A stretch of DNA of 64,000 nt, taken from Delphinus delphis (Eukaryota; Chordata; Mammalia; Artiodactyla; Delphinidae). This document shows, one piece after another, positions 12,665 through 24,452 of the stretch (position 1 is the stretch's first letter; each line of letters begins with the position of its first letter). A program made the position numbers and the translations under genes. The notes beneath the pieces are model-generated. The model worked only from the letters and a program-made list of their open reading frames with translations, was not told the DNA's origin and searched no databases. The stretch is from assembly GCF_949987515.2 (NCBI RefSeq), contig NC_082685.1:29466168-29530167 (forward strand), given 5' to 3'.

Positions 12665-15415
12665 CCTAGGTGGGTGGAAACTAGCAAGTCGAATGGCCAC
12701 GGGAGCAACAGCAAGGATGAGCTGTCCACGTTGTTCCCTGTCTCCAACTAACAAGTCGAATTTGGGGTGTGTCTGTTTCCAATGTGAAGTGGGGAAAATG
12801 GAATGTCAAGTGCCTGCCTTCCAGGGTTACTCTGAAGATAAAAATGAGATATCAAGGGAGTGTTTTGGAAAAGGTTAAATGTGGTAAGTTTAAGTTGAAA
12901 AATCACAAACTCTGCATCTCGACAGCCTGCAGAATGTGGTGTATGTCTGTGGGCATAACCTCGAATGCCTTCAGAGGGGTAAATAGTCTCCAGTTTGCTT
13001 CAGGCCCTACCACTCCCTTGTCTTATTTCATATGCCAGGCTGTTTCAAACACCTATGCGATCTGCCTAAAACCAGAACCCCTTATTATTAAAGGGGTCTG
13101 CGCAAAGTAATATGAGAATTATGGACATCTTGAGTCTGGATCTCTCTTAGACAGTGGGAAAGTGATACATTGTTCTGAGCTGTGACATCAATGAAGGTAA
13201 TTAATACGATAAAATAATACCCAGTTATTTCAAAGATTCACTTATATTTTATTATATTCATTTTCTTATATTTCTTATATTTTGAAGTTATTTTTCACAC
13301 AGCCCTTTTAAATAAAAATAAATATCCTTCCTGCCCTACCAGGAATGGACTAATACTCTGAAAAATTCAGAGAGAGAGAGAGAGGAAAGTGATAATGGGG
13401 AAGATTTCTACTTGAAAAAAATAAAAAGAAACCTCTGCAACAATGGTTTAATTTAAATTACACCCTTAAAGGGAAAATAAAATTTTACCTAATTTGCAAA
13501 AAATGGCAAACAAGACTGAAAGATGACTGCTGGATGGCTCTCTCTGGCAGTCTGCTCACTACTTGATACAAATTATTCTTGATTTTACAGGAAGAGATGT
13601 AAGGAGGGGGCTGAGAAATGACAGACATTCACTAATTCAGCATGCTGGAAGGAGAGAAAGAGGAGGGAAAGTGCTAGAAAAATAATGCTAGGGGACAACT
13701 AAAAGAGAAAGAAATACTGAAGGGCTGAAGATAGGAAAAGTCTATGAAGGATTTTTGTGGCCACTCCCAAATTTCTAAAATAAAACTTACCTATCTAAAA
13801 ACTGCCACTTGAAGCCTGTGGTGCGATAAAGCCAATTAGATCCATCACGCCAGAAGGGAATCATGGAACGTGGATGGAAGGGGAGCTTCTGCACATGTGT
13901 TTGTTTGAAACCTATTGTTGAGTGGAAAACGTCTGCCTAGTCATTTCCTATATTTCAGTGGAAGATGTCGGCTCGAAGCAGGTACACTGCTTCCCTTTTT
14001 CTCCCCCCATTCGAAAGCCATTTACAAATGCATCCTGGTGATACACACCAAAACATTACCAAACCCAAGAACAGCATGAGGCTGCACAGGAATCTGAACT
14101 TTGGTTATACAATTCGGACACTCAAGTGCACATGCCACAAATGACAAGGTTCCCGCAGCAAATTAACAAGAACAATTTTCCCATCTCAGGAGCTGTCAAG
14201 ATGGGCCCTGTTGGCCAATTTATCTTTACTCTAGCACATCTCTGGTGCTTGTCAATCAACAGTGAAACATTCGGTGCTGATTGCCATTTTTCTCTCCACT
14301 TCCTTTCGCCTCTTGTACCAGGCAATTTACTGCAAGTCAATCAAGGTCGGAGCCGACCTTGTTTAAATAAAACACTGTTGAGCTCTTTTCACACCAACAA
14401 TTTCAAAGACAGAATGAGCTGTATCTTTTACATTTACATTTATACTACCTTTTTATTTATTTATTTATTTTTTTTTACCCCCTACCAGTTCTCCTAAAAT
14501 GCCACCCTGGAGTTATAAATCATTACTATCCACTTGGAACTAAGAAAACTAAGTTGAGAAAATGGTGAGAAACATGTATATTTCATATACATTTCTCCAC
14601 CACTAAAGATTCCCCCAGCCAACAGAGGAAGTCTCACCAGGAAAAGAGGACTCCTGACTGTCTTGCTACCACTGGTCAGCCTTAATTCCAGGCGAGGCCT
14701 CACAGCACAAACGATATATCCTGGATCATCAGAACTTGACAACCCAAAGTCAGCAATTTTAAGTGTTTGCCCCAGAGATCACGTCCTATAGTTGAGAGAG
14801 TTTCAGGACATTTTGGTGATAGTTCCTATCGTTACTGGGTGAAGCGTCAACTTTATTGTTATTGTTATTATACACATGGAAGGAAAAAAGTGGAGGAGAG
14901 AAAGCAGCTGAGCCTATTGAAGTTCCTGAAAACAATCTGTTCCCAGGTTTGGTTGTCAAAACCTTCCTTTCCTTGCAAACCATCTACGATCTATATTTTT
15001 CTGAATAAATAGGGCTCTGGTTGTTTAGTAAGATAGAATTTTGCAGTCCCACCCCCGCAAATGATAAGAGTATACATTGAAATGAGGCCTGGCTAAATGT
15101 GACTCTTAAAGAAAGTAATACAATTGGGCAAATGTAGAATTTCCTGAAAATAGTAACATGCAGCTTCCCTGCTAAAGTAGTGCTACGCTCTCAAAATGAT
15201 TAATTAGAAGTGGATGCTTTTTAAGTGTCTACTATGCATACGTTCAGTCCCACTTTAGGCATTTTCAAAAGTGCAATTTCTCCCATTTAAAACAAGCAAA
15301 ATGTCCTCGAGTTCTCAGAGCTGGGATCAATGATTGACCCCTATTCTTCTATGCCAAATGTGGTTTTGTTGGGCTGAAACGTCTCTCAGGGTGGCCCACG
15401 GTCTTGTCGTTTGTC
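12665..15415. other. Single-copy interval, no gene seen
   Basis: About 2.7 kb without a gene or a confident repeat, apart from a (GA) run near 13371-13386 and a (TTTA) run near 14448-14476. Short open frames, including the 123-codon one at 14126-14497, show no domain or signal. The stretch near 13420-13520 is AT-rich and may be conserved non-coding sequence. Confidence 0.4.
14448..14476. repeat. (TTTA)n microsatellite with T-run
   Basis: Repeated 'ttta' units run into a stretch of T before a C-rich segment. Confidence 0.8.
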
Positions 15416-15420
15416 AGAAG

Positions 15421-15480
15421 GCACTACTGATGTAGTGATGCACTACTGATGCATCACTGATGCACTACTGATGTATTCAC
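15421..15480. repeat. Short imperfect tandem repeat of 'cactactgatg'
   Basis: The unit 'gcactactgatg' and its variant 'gcatcactgatg' recur four times in about 55 bp, with 'tagtgatg' between them. The unit is partly self-complementary. It abuts the L2 remnant that begins near 15475. Confidence 0.8.
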
Positions 15481-15722
15481 TCTTCCACATGACAGCTCCT
15501 TATTGAGTGTCTATGAAGCATCAGGCACCACCGAGTATACAGTGGGGAGCAAAACTGAGGGGGTCTTTATTCCATGGACCTTAGAGTCAGATCAGGGTAT
15601 TAGATACTAATGAAATCATCTCCCCAGTAAAAGTATTGGTATAAATGGAGATTAGCTCTGTGCAGGAGGCATTTAACGGTGGCCTGAAACAGGCTGGGGA
15701 ATTAGGAATGCTCCACGAGCAT
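15475..15722 (-). repeat. L2-type LINE remnant
   Basis: The reversed L2 tail is recognisable: 'ccttattgagtgtctatgaag', 'catcaggcaccaccgagta', 'tacagtggggagcaaaac', 'ccatggaccttagagtcag'. The following 'ggcatttaacggtggcctga' fits the same element. Confidence 0.55.
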
Positions 15723-15724
15723 GT

Positions 15725-16375
15725 AAACCAGCTGAATTCTGACTGAGAGGGGCTCACTGCCCAGTCCAGTACTGCTCAAAATGTGCTCCATGAGCCCCAT
15801 CCCATCAGTGCCCGATGAGAGGAATATAGAAATTGAGAGCACATGCTCAGAAACTTTCATAGCAGTTTGACATGGCCACGATGATACAGCTGGTCAGTAG
15901 GAATGGGTCATAGACCAGTCTGGGTGAGGTCAACCTTGCATGGGAAGTCCCAGGTGGTGCAAACTGCACACAGTCAAGTGCAGAAGGACCATATTTAAAA
16001 GGTTCCCAAAGGATTGGATCACAAAGGGGTCCATCACCACAGACAGTTTAAGGAGTTCTGATCTTTGGATGTAAACAATATCACTTCCCTGTCTAACTTC
16101 ATTAAAGTCGAACACTTGGCTTCCTTTAGACCACAGGGGACAGCAATACCCCGCCCCTTCCTGGTCTGAGATGGCAGCAAGATGTCTGTTCCACTATGAG
16201 AACAAGACAACTTACAGCCATAATCAGGAGGTCTTCTAGGATGAAAGAGTTGAATTTGGCCAAAAAGAATTCATGCTTCTTTTGGCTAATCAACGTGTAC
16301 AATAAAAGTTAACTGCGGAGAAGGATTCTGGGGTACTGTGTTTATGGTCCAATTCTTGCTCTGGAGCCAATAACA
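15725..16375. other. Single-copy sequence, no gene seen
   Basis: No confident repeat or gene. 'gtgctccatgagccccatcc' near 15780 has a hAT-like look but cannot be followed further. Confidence 0.35.
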
Positions 16376-16379
16376 CAGG

Positions 16380-17060
16380 TGTGTTCCACCTGTGGAAAAT
16401 TCACTGGACTCTACATTTGTTATATATATGTAAAACTACAATAAAAAGTTAAAAATGTCACAATCAAAAAAGACAAAGAAGGGCACACAAACTGCTTCAG
16501 ATGAAAGGAGACCCAAAAGACATGAAAACAAAGTGCAGCTTGTGATCCTGAAAGGAATACTAGACTGAGGAACAGGGGCTATAAAGGGCATTACTGGGGC
16601 AACTGATAATATCTGAATATGGATTGAGGATTAGATTATCTTCTATCAATGCTAAATTCATTTTTGGAGGTATTGTTTTGTTTTGGTAACTTGTACTGTG
16701 GTTATGTAAGAATGTCTTTGCTCTTGGGAAACACACACTGAAGAATTCAGGGGTAAAGGGGCTGGATGTTGGATGTGGGAGCATCTTACTCAATTGGCTC
16801 AGAAAAAATAATATGCTCCTGAGAAAGGGGGGTTGAGGGGAGACAGAGGGATGAGGAGAAAGAGGAGAAAAAGGGGGAGAGAATGATATGCGGAGAAAGA
16901 GGAGAAAACGGGGGAGAGAATGATAAGGTAATTGACAAATGGGACAAACATAGACAACTGGCGATAGTAATTGTGTTGGAGTGGTTCTGTTGACTTTTTC
17001 TAGAGTTTTGAAATTGCATCAGAAGTTACAAAAATAAGGACGACAATTTTTAAAGAAAAG
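16380..17060 (+). repeat. Old LINE-1-like 3' UTR sequence (uncertain family)
   Basis: The segments 'cttgtactgtggttatgtaag', 'aatgtctttgctcttgggaaac', 'gaagaattcaggggtaaagg' and the closing 'tttctagagttttgaaattg' follow a widespread ancient mammalian repeat that I associate with old L1 3' UTRs. The family name is not certain. A local 37-bp duplication has expanded its purine-rich part. Confidence 0.5.
16855..16928. repeat. 37-bp tandem duplication, purine-rich
   Basis: Two adjacent copies of a unit starting 'ggagaaagaggagaaaa' and ending 'gggggagagaatgata' begin at 16855 and 16892. They differ at only a few bases. The near-identity indicates a recent local duplication. Confidence 0.9.
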
Positions 17061-17061
17061 T

Positions 17062-17716
17062 TAACTGTTCTTTAAATGAATGACCAGCTTGACTAGGCGG
17101 CACATGGTTGCTCCAACAAATTGGTCGTTTTGTACAAAGAAAAGTGAGGGGGCAAGGTTTCTCTGAGCAGTCAGAGTCACTGGCACAATTACCCCTCAAA
17201 TGGAGGCTGGGAAAGCTTGACAGTTTCTTGGGCAGACGTGTTCAAACTAGTCTGACATAGTCTGATAGAGCAAACGTTCTTCTTTTGACATAAATTCACT
17301 TGTGATCTGTACTCTGACACTGAGTATCTTATCTCGAGGTGGTCCTTAATGGTGCATGGTATAGTTATTGCTTTTTCTCTTATTCTGGTGTTTTCTTCCT
17401 CATGATTATATGTGTCGGTACTCTCTGTCTCCTTCAAAATGCTATTGTCTTTTGAGACTAGGCACTTTTCAGAGGCTTAATGAGGCTTTTATATTGTTAG
17501 CTGATTTATGGGGTTCTCAGTTAATGCGGGGGTGGGGAGAGAAAAGAGGGTAAAAGAGGGTAAGGTGCTCCAGGAAGCACTGAACACACACAGTTTGTAT
17601 TAAGTTCATTCTTACCTGTGTAGAATTTGTCAAAGAGTGACCTTCGGCTATAGCAGAACCCGTACGGGAGAAATGTACCTGTCTTTCTTCAATTCCTCCC
17701 ATTATTTCTCTCCCAC
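17062..17716. other. Single-copy sequence, no gene seen
   Basis: Nothing recognisable between the L1-like repeat and the LTR that follows. Confidence 0.4.
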
Positions 17717-18208
17717 TGGAATAGGGAAGAACAAATCTGACTCCATATTAGATCCGTTTCTTTTACTTTAGCCTTTGTGTTCTATTGTTTTTACTTAGAG
17801 TTAAGAATGTTGCCTGTAGCCTGAAATATACAGGATAGCCCATCCTCAAGGCTCTGACCTTTAAGGGTATAACACTTTTCCATTCATATAGAGATAAAAA
17901 GCTGCAGAACAGAGAATAACATTTGCCTTGTTGGAGGTTGACAGGAACATGGTGACCTGACCTATGTGGACAGCTCCAAGGACAAAGGATTCCAACACCA
18001 AGAAATCTGCAACAACAAACCGCACTCCTCCCTCACCTTGCTTTTACAGATGCTTTGCTGAAACCCTTCAAGCAGTTTAGGGATTTTGGGGCACGTGCCA
18101 CCTGTCCCCTTGCATGGCCCTGCAATAAACCTTTCTCTGCTCCAAACTGATGTTTCAGTGTGTTTGGCCTCACCGTGCATCAGGCACGCAAACCTGTGTT
18201 CGGTGACA
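17717..18208 (+). mobile_element. Solo LTR of a class I-like endogenous retrovirus, copy 1
   Basis: A block of about 492 bp starts 'tggaatagggaagaacaaat' and ends 'gtgttcggtgaca'. It contains a polyadenylation signal in 'gcaataaacctttctctgct' and a U5-like tail. The bases just outside are 'ccac' and 'ccat', consistent with a 4-bp target duplication with one change, as class I elements make. A second, shortened copy in the same orientation lies at 28235-28551. There is no adjoining proviral coding sequence. The family name is not known to me. Confidence 0.75.
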
Positions 18209-18209
18209 C

Positions 18210-18665
18210 CATGATATTTTTTAAAGTATAATTATTAGACCAATGGGTCACATTACACAGTAGAATTCCAAAGCTGTGTGTTAGCTTGGCCATAAAAGTC
18301 AGGGTCCAAACTCTGCTTTTTCCACTCTGAACTCTCTTCAGAAAAAAAGTTAAACTTTCAAATGCTTACCTACTGTTCCATTTAGCACCGCCTTATGGGC
18401 AAGGGAGTAGTTGGATTTACCTTGACTAAGGAAATCTTGTGAACTAGGTAGGTAGTTCAATTTCTTCCCCAAGCTTGGAAAATTTTGTCATTTAAAAAAA
18501 AAAAGTATTCTTTCTCCAAAATATACTGTAAACATTGCATGTGCTCGTTGCTAATAAGGGGAATATTTTCACTATCAATGGAAATTAGGCCATCATATTG
18601 GAGGATGTGCTATCACATTTACTTTATCTTTTGGTCTCCATTCTTTAAACACACATGCTCACATG

Positions 18666-18697
<32 letters not shown>

Positions 18698-19155
18698 ATC
18701 TTTCATTTCTAAAATAAAAGTTGGTTAAAAAATTCATATCTCAGGTTCTATCTAACCTCTTCATTTTTCTTCCCTAAAAGCTATGATGCCTCAGTTTTCG
18801 ATGCTAACAAATGTTGCATGACAGGGCCACCGATTTACTGCTCTGCACCCTTTTTAATTATGGATGGATGAAGGAAAATTTCACTGAGGAAAACAATAAA
18901 TCACCAGTGAAATTATTTGTTAGCTGAATGAGCTGAATAAACAGTTGGCTTCGGGGCAGAGATTCGTCTGGCATCTTTTAAGTCATCTCATATTTTTCCT
19001 TTCTATTTCCACAGAAAAGCAGGACTGGGCCTGCCAGAGTCAGCTGGGAATATCGATGTTGCTGAAAAGTGGAGGAAACAGATAAACACCAGCCCCACAG
19101 ATGTCCTGAGTGTTGAATACAATACTTCTGGTAAACTTTTAACCGTAATGAAGAC
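18210..19155. other. Single-copy sequence with a CA microsatellite
   Basis: Apart from the (CA)n tract at 18673-18697, I recognise no repeat or gene. Confidence 0.4.
18673..18697. repeat. (CA)n microsatellite
   Basis: About 12 uninterrupted CA units follow a short 'cgcgcg' run. Confidence 0.95.
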
Positions 19156-19159
19156 AATA

Positions 19160-19587
19160 CAGGCATACCTCATTTTACTGCACTTCAAAGACGTTGCATT
19201 TTGTACAAACTGAAGGTTTGTGGTAATTCTGAGTCGAGCAAGTCTGTGGGGACATTTTTTCCAGCACCATTTGCTCACTTATGTCTCTGTGCCAAATTCT
19301 GGTGATGTGTGCAACATTTCAAACCCTCCACCAGCTAAAAAGATCACAACTTGCTGAAGGCTCAGATGATGGCGTGCAGTTTTTAGTAATCAAGTATTTT
19401 AAAATTAAGCTATGTACATTGTTTTTTTTTAAGACATAAGGCTACTGCACACTTACTAGACTACGGTGTAAATGTATCTTTTATATGCACTGGGAAACCA
19501 AAAAAATCATGGGACTCACTTTATTGCGATATTCACTTTATTGCGATGGTCTGGAACTGAACTCACAGTGCCTCCAAGGCATGCCTG
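19160..19587 (+). mobile_element. Tigger1-type DNA transposon, internal-deletion derivative, copy 1
   Basis: The ends are inverted: it starts 'caggcatacctcattttact' and ends 'ccaaggcatgcctg', and TA dinucleotides flank both sides (19158-19159 and 19588-19589). Inside, 'gcaagtctgtggggacattt', 'caacttgctgaaggctcaga', 'gcactgggaaaccaaaaaaa' and 'cactttattgcgatattcac' match Tigger1 termini. At 428 bp it lacks the transposase gene. A second copy lies at 63198-63684. Confidence 0.9.
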
Positions 19588-19604
19588 TACCCAGAAACCC
19601 TCAC

Positions 19605-19775
19605 TGACGGTGTACCATATGCTTAAGTCATTTCATTAACTTCTAACAACAACCTTATTTCCCTACACCCTTAACAACACCACCTTTAACCTAGAAAGTG
19701 GCAAACCCAGAATTCAAGCCAGTTTCTGACTCTAGATCTTGAGCTCTCAGCCATCCAGTGTCTATAAATTTCCTC
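19605..19775 (-). repeat. MIR-like SINE remnant
   Basis: The plus strand shows 'taacaacaaccttatttccc', then 'aacctagaaagtggcaaacc', 'agaattcaagccag', 'ctgactctagatcttgagct', which follows the reversed MIR tRNA region. Weak but ordered similarity. Confidence 0.45.
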
Positions 19776-20043
19776 CAAGGAAAGCACTTTTCTCAAAGCA
19801 GTCTTCGTGTATTATTTAAACTTTAAAAAGAAAGCCCAAGCTAGGGCTGGAAACCCTGGTTTGTAATGTTACCTTAAGCCTATACAACGCTCGTTCTCTC
19901 TGTCTAGGTGAGGAAGGAAGGAGATTTCCCAGGGCCTCCTCAAGGAAAGCAAGTTTGAAGCAAAGTATATAAAGGACAGGCTGAGATGGGAAAACGGGCT
20001 ATGGTTGGAGTTTCCTGGGGACGTGAAAGAAATAAGAGTAGTA
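19776..20043. other. Single-copy sequence, no gene seen
   Basis: Short interval before the compound L1 with nothing recognisable. Confidence 0.4.
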
Positions 20044-20786
20044 AGACTGTTCGTTTTCTAGATTCCATATATATGTGTTAGCGTACGGTATTTGTTTTGC
20101 TCTTTCTGACTTACTTCACTCTGTATGACAGACTCTAGGTCCATCCACCTCACTACAAATAACTTAATTTAATTTCTTTTTATGGCTGAGTAATATTCCA
20201 TTGTATATCTGTGCCACATCTTCTTTATCCATTCATCTGTCGATGGACACTTAGAGGTTGCTTCCATATATATGGAATCTTAAAACAAAAAGGTTCTGAA
20301 GAACCTACGGGCAGGACAGGAATAAAGACACAGACGTAGAGAATGGACTTGAGGACATGCGGAGGGAGAAGGGGAAGCTGAGACAAAGTGAGCGAGTGGC
20401 ATGGCCATATATACACTACCAAATGTAAAATAGATAGCTAGTGGGAAGCAGCCGCATAGCACAGGGAGATCAGCTGGGTGCTTTGTGACCACCTAGAGGG
20501 GTGGGATAGGGAGGGTGGGAGGGAGACCCTAGAGGGAGGAGATATGGGGATATATGTATAAATATAGCTGATTCACTTTGTTATACAGCAGAAACTAACA
20601 CACCATTGTAAAGCAATTATACTCCAATGAAGATGTTAAAAAAAAAAAGGAGGGAGGAGATGTGGGGATATATGTGTATGTATAGCTGATTCACTTTGTT
20701 ATACAGCAGCAGCTCACACACCATGGGAAAGCAATTATACTCCAGTAAAGATGTTAAAAAACAACAACAACAGACTGTCCGTTTCC
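20044..20786 (+). mobile_element. LINE-1 with inverted 5' segment and duplicated 3' end
   Basis: The outer bases are imperfect direct repeats: 'agactgttcgttttc' (20044-20058) and 'agactgtccgtttcc' (20772-20786), 13 of 15 identical. Inside, 20059 to about 20268 is the end of L1 ORF2 in antisense, while about 20265-20648 is the L1 3' UTR in sense. The two parts share the 'atatatatggaatct' region at the turn. A second sense copy of the last 110 bp or so (20651-20757) follows the first A-run and ends in its own A/CAA tail. The inversion fits twin priming during reverse transcription. Confidence 0.9.
20651..20770 (+). repeat. Tandem second copy of the L1 3' terminus
   Basis: It repeats the block 'gagggaggagat...' to '...aagatgttaaaaa' already present at about 20531-20648. 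Both copies share 'gctgattcactttgttatac' and 'gcaattatactcca'. They differ at scattered bases, for example 'cagcagaaactaac' against 'cagcagcagctcac'. It lies inside the target duplications of the compound L1. Confidence 0.9.
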
Positions 20787-20789
20787 AAT

Positions 20790-21705
20790 TTGAAGGCAGT
20801 GGACTGGGTCAGGACTGATAACAAACTGTTGCGATTTTTATAACAAATGCCCCCCTCAGAGTCACCAGCACATGCTGAGCCCTGGAAACTTCTCTGTAGG
20901 AATTCATTTAGTACCCACCCTTCCTTGATGTTCCTGCTGAACTCTTTAGAAAAGTTATGAAGGGTCATGGCCACTTGGAACGCATTCATTCCAGTAGTAG
21001 TGACAGTTTTCCAGTGAGGGCAAATGTCTCAGCTTTGGACTTGCACTCACACCAGCAAATGGGCTGCCCCGGAGTGAATCTCATAAAGATCTCCGCTGGA
21101 ACCTTTGTTTAAAGGTACTTCAATGGACCCTGGAGCTCCCAACTTTGGAAAGAGATTTGAGTCCAGTCATCAGATATTCTCACCGGAATTGTGGACTATT
21201 TCTGTGGCTCCTCCTGTGTCATTAAGCTTCAGATTCCTTGTCAATATACTGATTAGACACTGCCTTATGCTGGATCCTACAATCTTGTACGGGGAGCAGT
21301 GCTTGTGATTTAGTATTTTAGATAGAGGCTCAAGTCTATGTTTCTGATGGGCATTTCCTGTTTCCCTCAGTGCTAAAACAGGTGCAGGTTCCCAAAGGGC
21401 TTCACTGGGACTTGTCGAGCGGACCAAATCAAGGGCTGGGAGGTAGAAGACAGAGGCCCCTGGGGAAGTTTTGTTTATGGCTTCATATGTTGTATTGAGA
21501 GATGAACGATCCCTTCCCACCTATGGCAAACGTGGAAGAGTATGACAGCGGCAGAAAAACCCAACCCCTCCTTCCCATAGATCCTGAACTAGTTGTGTGC
21601 TCTGAGCTCTAGTCCGTTGTTTCTTGGCACTGACAAACTAGTGGCTTTGAGGCAGCACTGTCTCCACAGATTTAATAAAGCATAAAGAATTTAAAATCTT
21701 GATTG
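20790..21705. other. Single-copy sequence, no gene seen
   Basis: No recognisable repeat. Overlapping open frames of up to 116 codons on the minus strand (21170-21520) show nothing protein-like. Confidence 0.4.
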
Positions 21706-21709
21706 TGTC

Positions 21710-22350
21710 GATAAAAAAGGAGGTACACCCCAACAGAAAAATGGCCAGTGTGGGAAAGAACATGGAGTTCACAAAGGCATATCCAAGCATACGTTAATAA
21801 TTAGGTGAAAAAGATGTTTGACTTCACTATCGATCAAATAAATGCAACTTTACAAAATGATGGGATGCTTTTTCTCTAAGTTAGCAACGGCACCAATATT
21901 TTAATAAAGGTTAATATCTAATGCTGGGAAAAGCATGGGAAATTCAGCACGCATATACTGCTCGGAGTGTGTATCGTGAACTTCAACTTTTTTGGAGGGT
22001 GATTCGAGGGTATATTCAACTGCTAGGACATTTTCTTGAGGGGATTATCAGAGATGGATAAGATATGCACATCACTTTTTTGTAATGCTAAAAACTGAGA
22101 AACTAAATATCCAACAGGAGTGGAGTGCTTCAATAACCAATGGTGAATCCATATGTTGGACCATATGTAGTCCTTAAAAATAGTATCTTAGAAGAATATT
22201 AAATCATGTGAGAAAATATAAACACTAGTATACATATATATATGCATTTATGCAAAAATATACTATATACTCTTAGTAGGATTATAGTTAATTTTCTCCA
22301 GATTTTTCTCTTTGTACTTTTCTGAATTTAACTTAAGAAAATGAACATAA
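21710..22350 (+). mobile_element. Old LINE-1 (L1M class), ORF2 3' end and UTR
   Basis: Degraded ORF2 blocks occur in order: 'aaatggccagtgtgggaaag', 'aaaaagatgtttgacttcac', 'gatcaaataaatgcaacttt', 'tactgctcggagtgtgtatc', 'gggattatcagagatgg'. The tail-end blocks 'actaaatatccaacagg' and 'ggtgaatccatatgttggac' follow. Many indels and stops show that it is far older than the L1s at 6.2 and 20 kb. Confidence 0.75.
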
Positions 22351-22354
22351 AATG

Positions 22355-23955
22355 CCTTTGTAGTTAATATGTATGTTATTCTACATATATTAAGATATGT
22401 ACCTGTCTCTACTTGGAATTTTGTCCCTTTCTGATGTCACAGAGTTAATTATACAAAAACTCTTATAGGCAATGGGGCATGACACGTTCTCCCCTTCTTC
22501 CAGAATGTTCACACTTAAACATAGTGCAATAGATAAACTGCTGGTATGAAAATCCTCGTTAAAATTGTTAAAAGTGTGACATTCTTCCTTTTTAAAATTT
22601 TTTTTGGTGACGTAGCTTCAAAACAAAGTGGACAAACTCAACGATGCAGAAGTCTGAAAATGTATAAACCCGGTGGGTCTTTAAAAAGATGTGTCACATT
22701 TGTCACCACGGCTGCCACCTCAACTCGCCAATCCACCAAGTCCTAATAGTGTCCTCCAGTGGTCTTCGAGTTTCCAGCGTGAGCTCTCTGGGGGTGATGC
22801 CTGGTCTCAAACCCTTTGGTGAATGGGACTGTCTGTTAGCTCCAACAGACAATTAAAAATTCAAATTACGTTAATAGGCCAGAGAAAAATGACTGTTTGC
22901 AGAAATCAGTGGCAATTACCAGACATAATGGTTCCCAATTAGGCTGGAGGGGATTTTCAGTCATTCATAATTCACTATCTTAAATGTATCATAAAAAAGT
23001 AATTGTCACTTGTTAATAAAACTTACTTAAAAACAATGTAGCTGGTCTTGTGTAGAAAGTAACTCTTCTCTCTCCCTCCTTGGTTTTTAAAAAGGTACAG
23101 TTCTTAATTAAAAAATGTAGTACAGGCTGGTTCAAAACAAAATCAAGCAGTGATGAATGTGTTTAAAGTAAAAAATAACGCCCTTTCTAGGCCTCCACGT
23201 GTACTTCCCAGGGGTAACCACTGTTTTATCAATTCAGTGAGTATTCTTTCTCCAAATCACTTTCCCACTCCCATTAAAAAAGAGGGGAGGGAGGTTGGGG
23301 AGATTGTCCAAGGAATATGTTATATTGATATTTTTAGTCAATTAAAGGTGAAAACGTAAAAACATCATCTTGCTGCTTCTGTCGTGTTCATTTTTTTCCC
23401 AAGGTTTTTATTTTTATATTCACATGCAGCTTCCATTACCCCTAGGACTAGAGTCAGCATTCATGCATGTCCTTACAATTCTATTCTCAGGCAATGCCAT
23501 TTGCTGTGTAAACCACGCTGCACATGGGATGTGATTCAAGGACTCTGACCAGTTGGTTCCGAGCTGAGCTTTATTTCTGGTGCTTCGGGGAGAACCAAAA
23601 AGGACTAAAAGAAGCAAGAGAGAAGGAGAAGCAGGTAGGGGGGAAGGGCAGAGGGTAACTCTTAAATAAAATATTAAGGGAATGGGTTTTTCTCTTGCTG
23701 AGTACCGTATCGTGTCTCTTTTGTCTTCTGTGATGGCTCCTGCCAAAAAAATGACATCTGCATTCCCAATTTTCTTGCCCAATCTGGGACACTTCGCTAC
23801 AACTTCAAGTCCCAAATTGCAGCGCTGCACCCAACATAAAGACTGAAGCAAAGGCAAGAATGGGCCCTCCCTGTCCCCGTGCAACGGAAGCCTCACTCTA
23901 GTGAGTCACAGTTCAGCAATATTTCCAGAAATTTCTCTAAAAGGAAGCGTCAGGA
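22355..23955. other. Single-copy sequence, no gene seen
   Basis: No repeat or gene recognised. An open frame of 158 codons on the minus strand (23420-23896) has no domain, signal or composition that supports a gene and is listed as rejected. Confidence 0.4.
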
Positions 23956-23959
23956 GGAT

Positions 23960-24165
23960 GCTCTGAGCCAGGTGCTTTATAGACAGGATCTTAGTGCATT
24001 TTTATATCCCCATGTTACAGGCAAGGGCCCTGAGTACTCAGAGAGGGTCCATACCACGCGAGTGACGCTAAGTGGCAGTGCTGGCATTTGAACCCAGATA
24101 TTTCTTGATCCAAAGTCTGCATACATTCCCCTCCAGCACACCGTCTCTTTGTTCATGCTGTACAG
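23960..24165 (-). repeat. MIR SINE remnant
   Basis: The plus strand follows reversed MIR: 'cagacaggatcttagtgc', 'atccccatgttacaggcaag', 'ctcagagagggtccatacc', 'ctaagtggcagtgctggcat', 'ttgaacccagatatttcttg'. Confidence 0.65.
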
Positions 24166-24452
24166 ACGCAATTTACAACTGTTGATGACATCTCAACTTA
24201 CGACTGCCCTGTCTTTCTTTCTTTCATGCTCTCCACTACACTGAAAGGTAAACCACCTCAGGGTTAGTTAAGGACGTGACCTCAGCTACACATACACAAA
24301 TGATCCCATTTTGAATATTTCTCAGAAGTACTTGGAGCAGTGAACTTGCTTTGAGATAGTTACCAGGAAAGCAAGCAAGTACCTACAGTGCCCTTCATTG
24401 CAACCAGTCTTAAAAGTGGGTGCTCCCATAGCGGGAGCAGAGAAACCTCCAT

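Noticed and set aside
23420..23896. 158-codon open frame on the minus strand
   Set aside because: No recognisable domain. A leucine/serine/proline-rich middle reflects a GA-rich plus strand. No sign of coding constraint can be seen.
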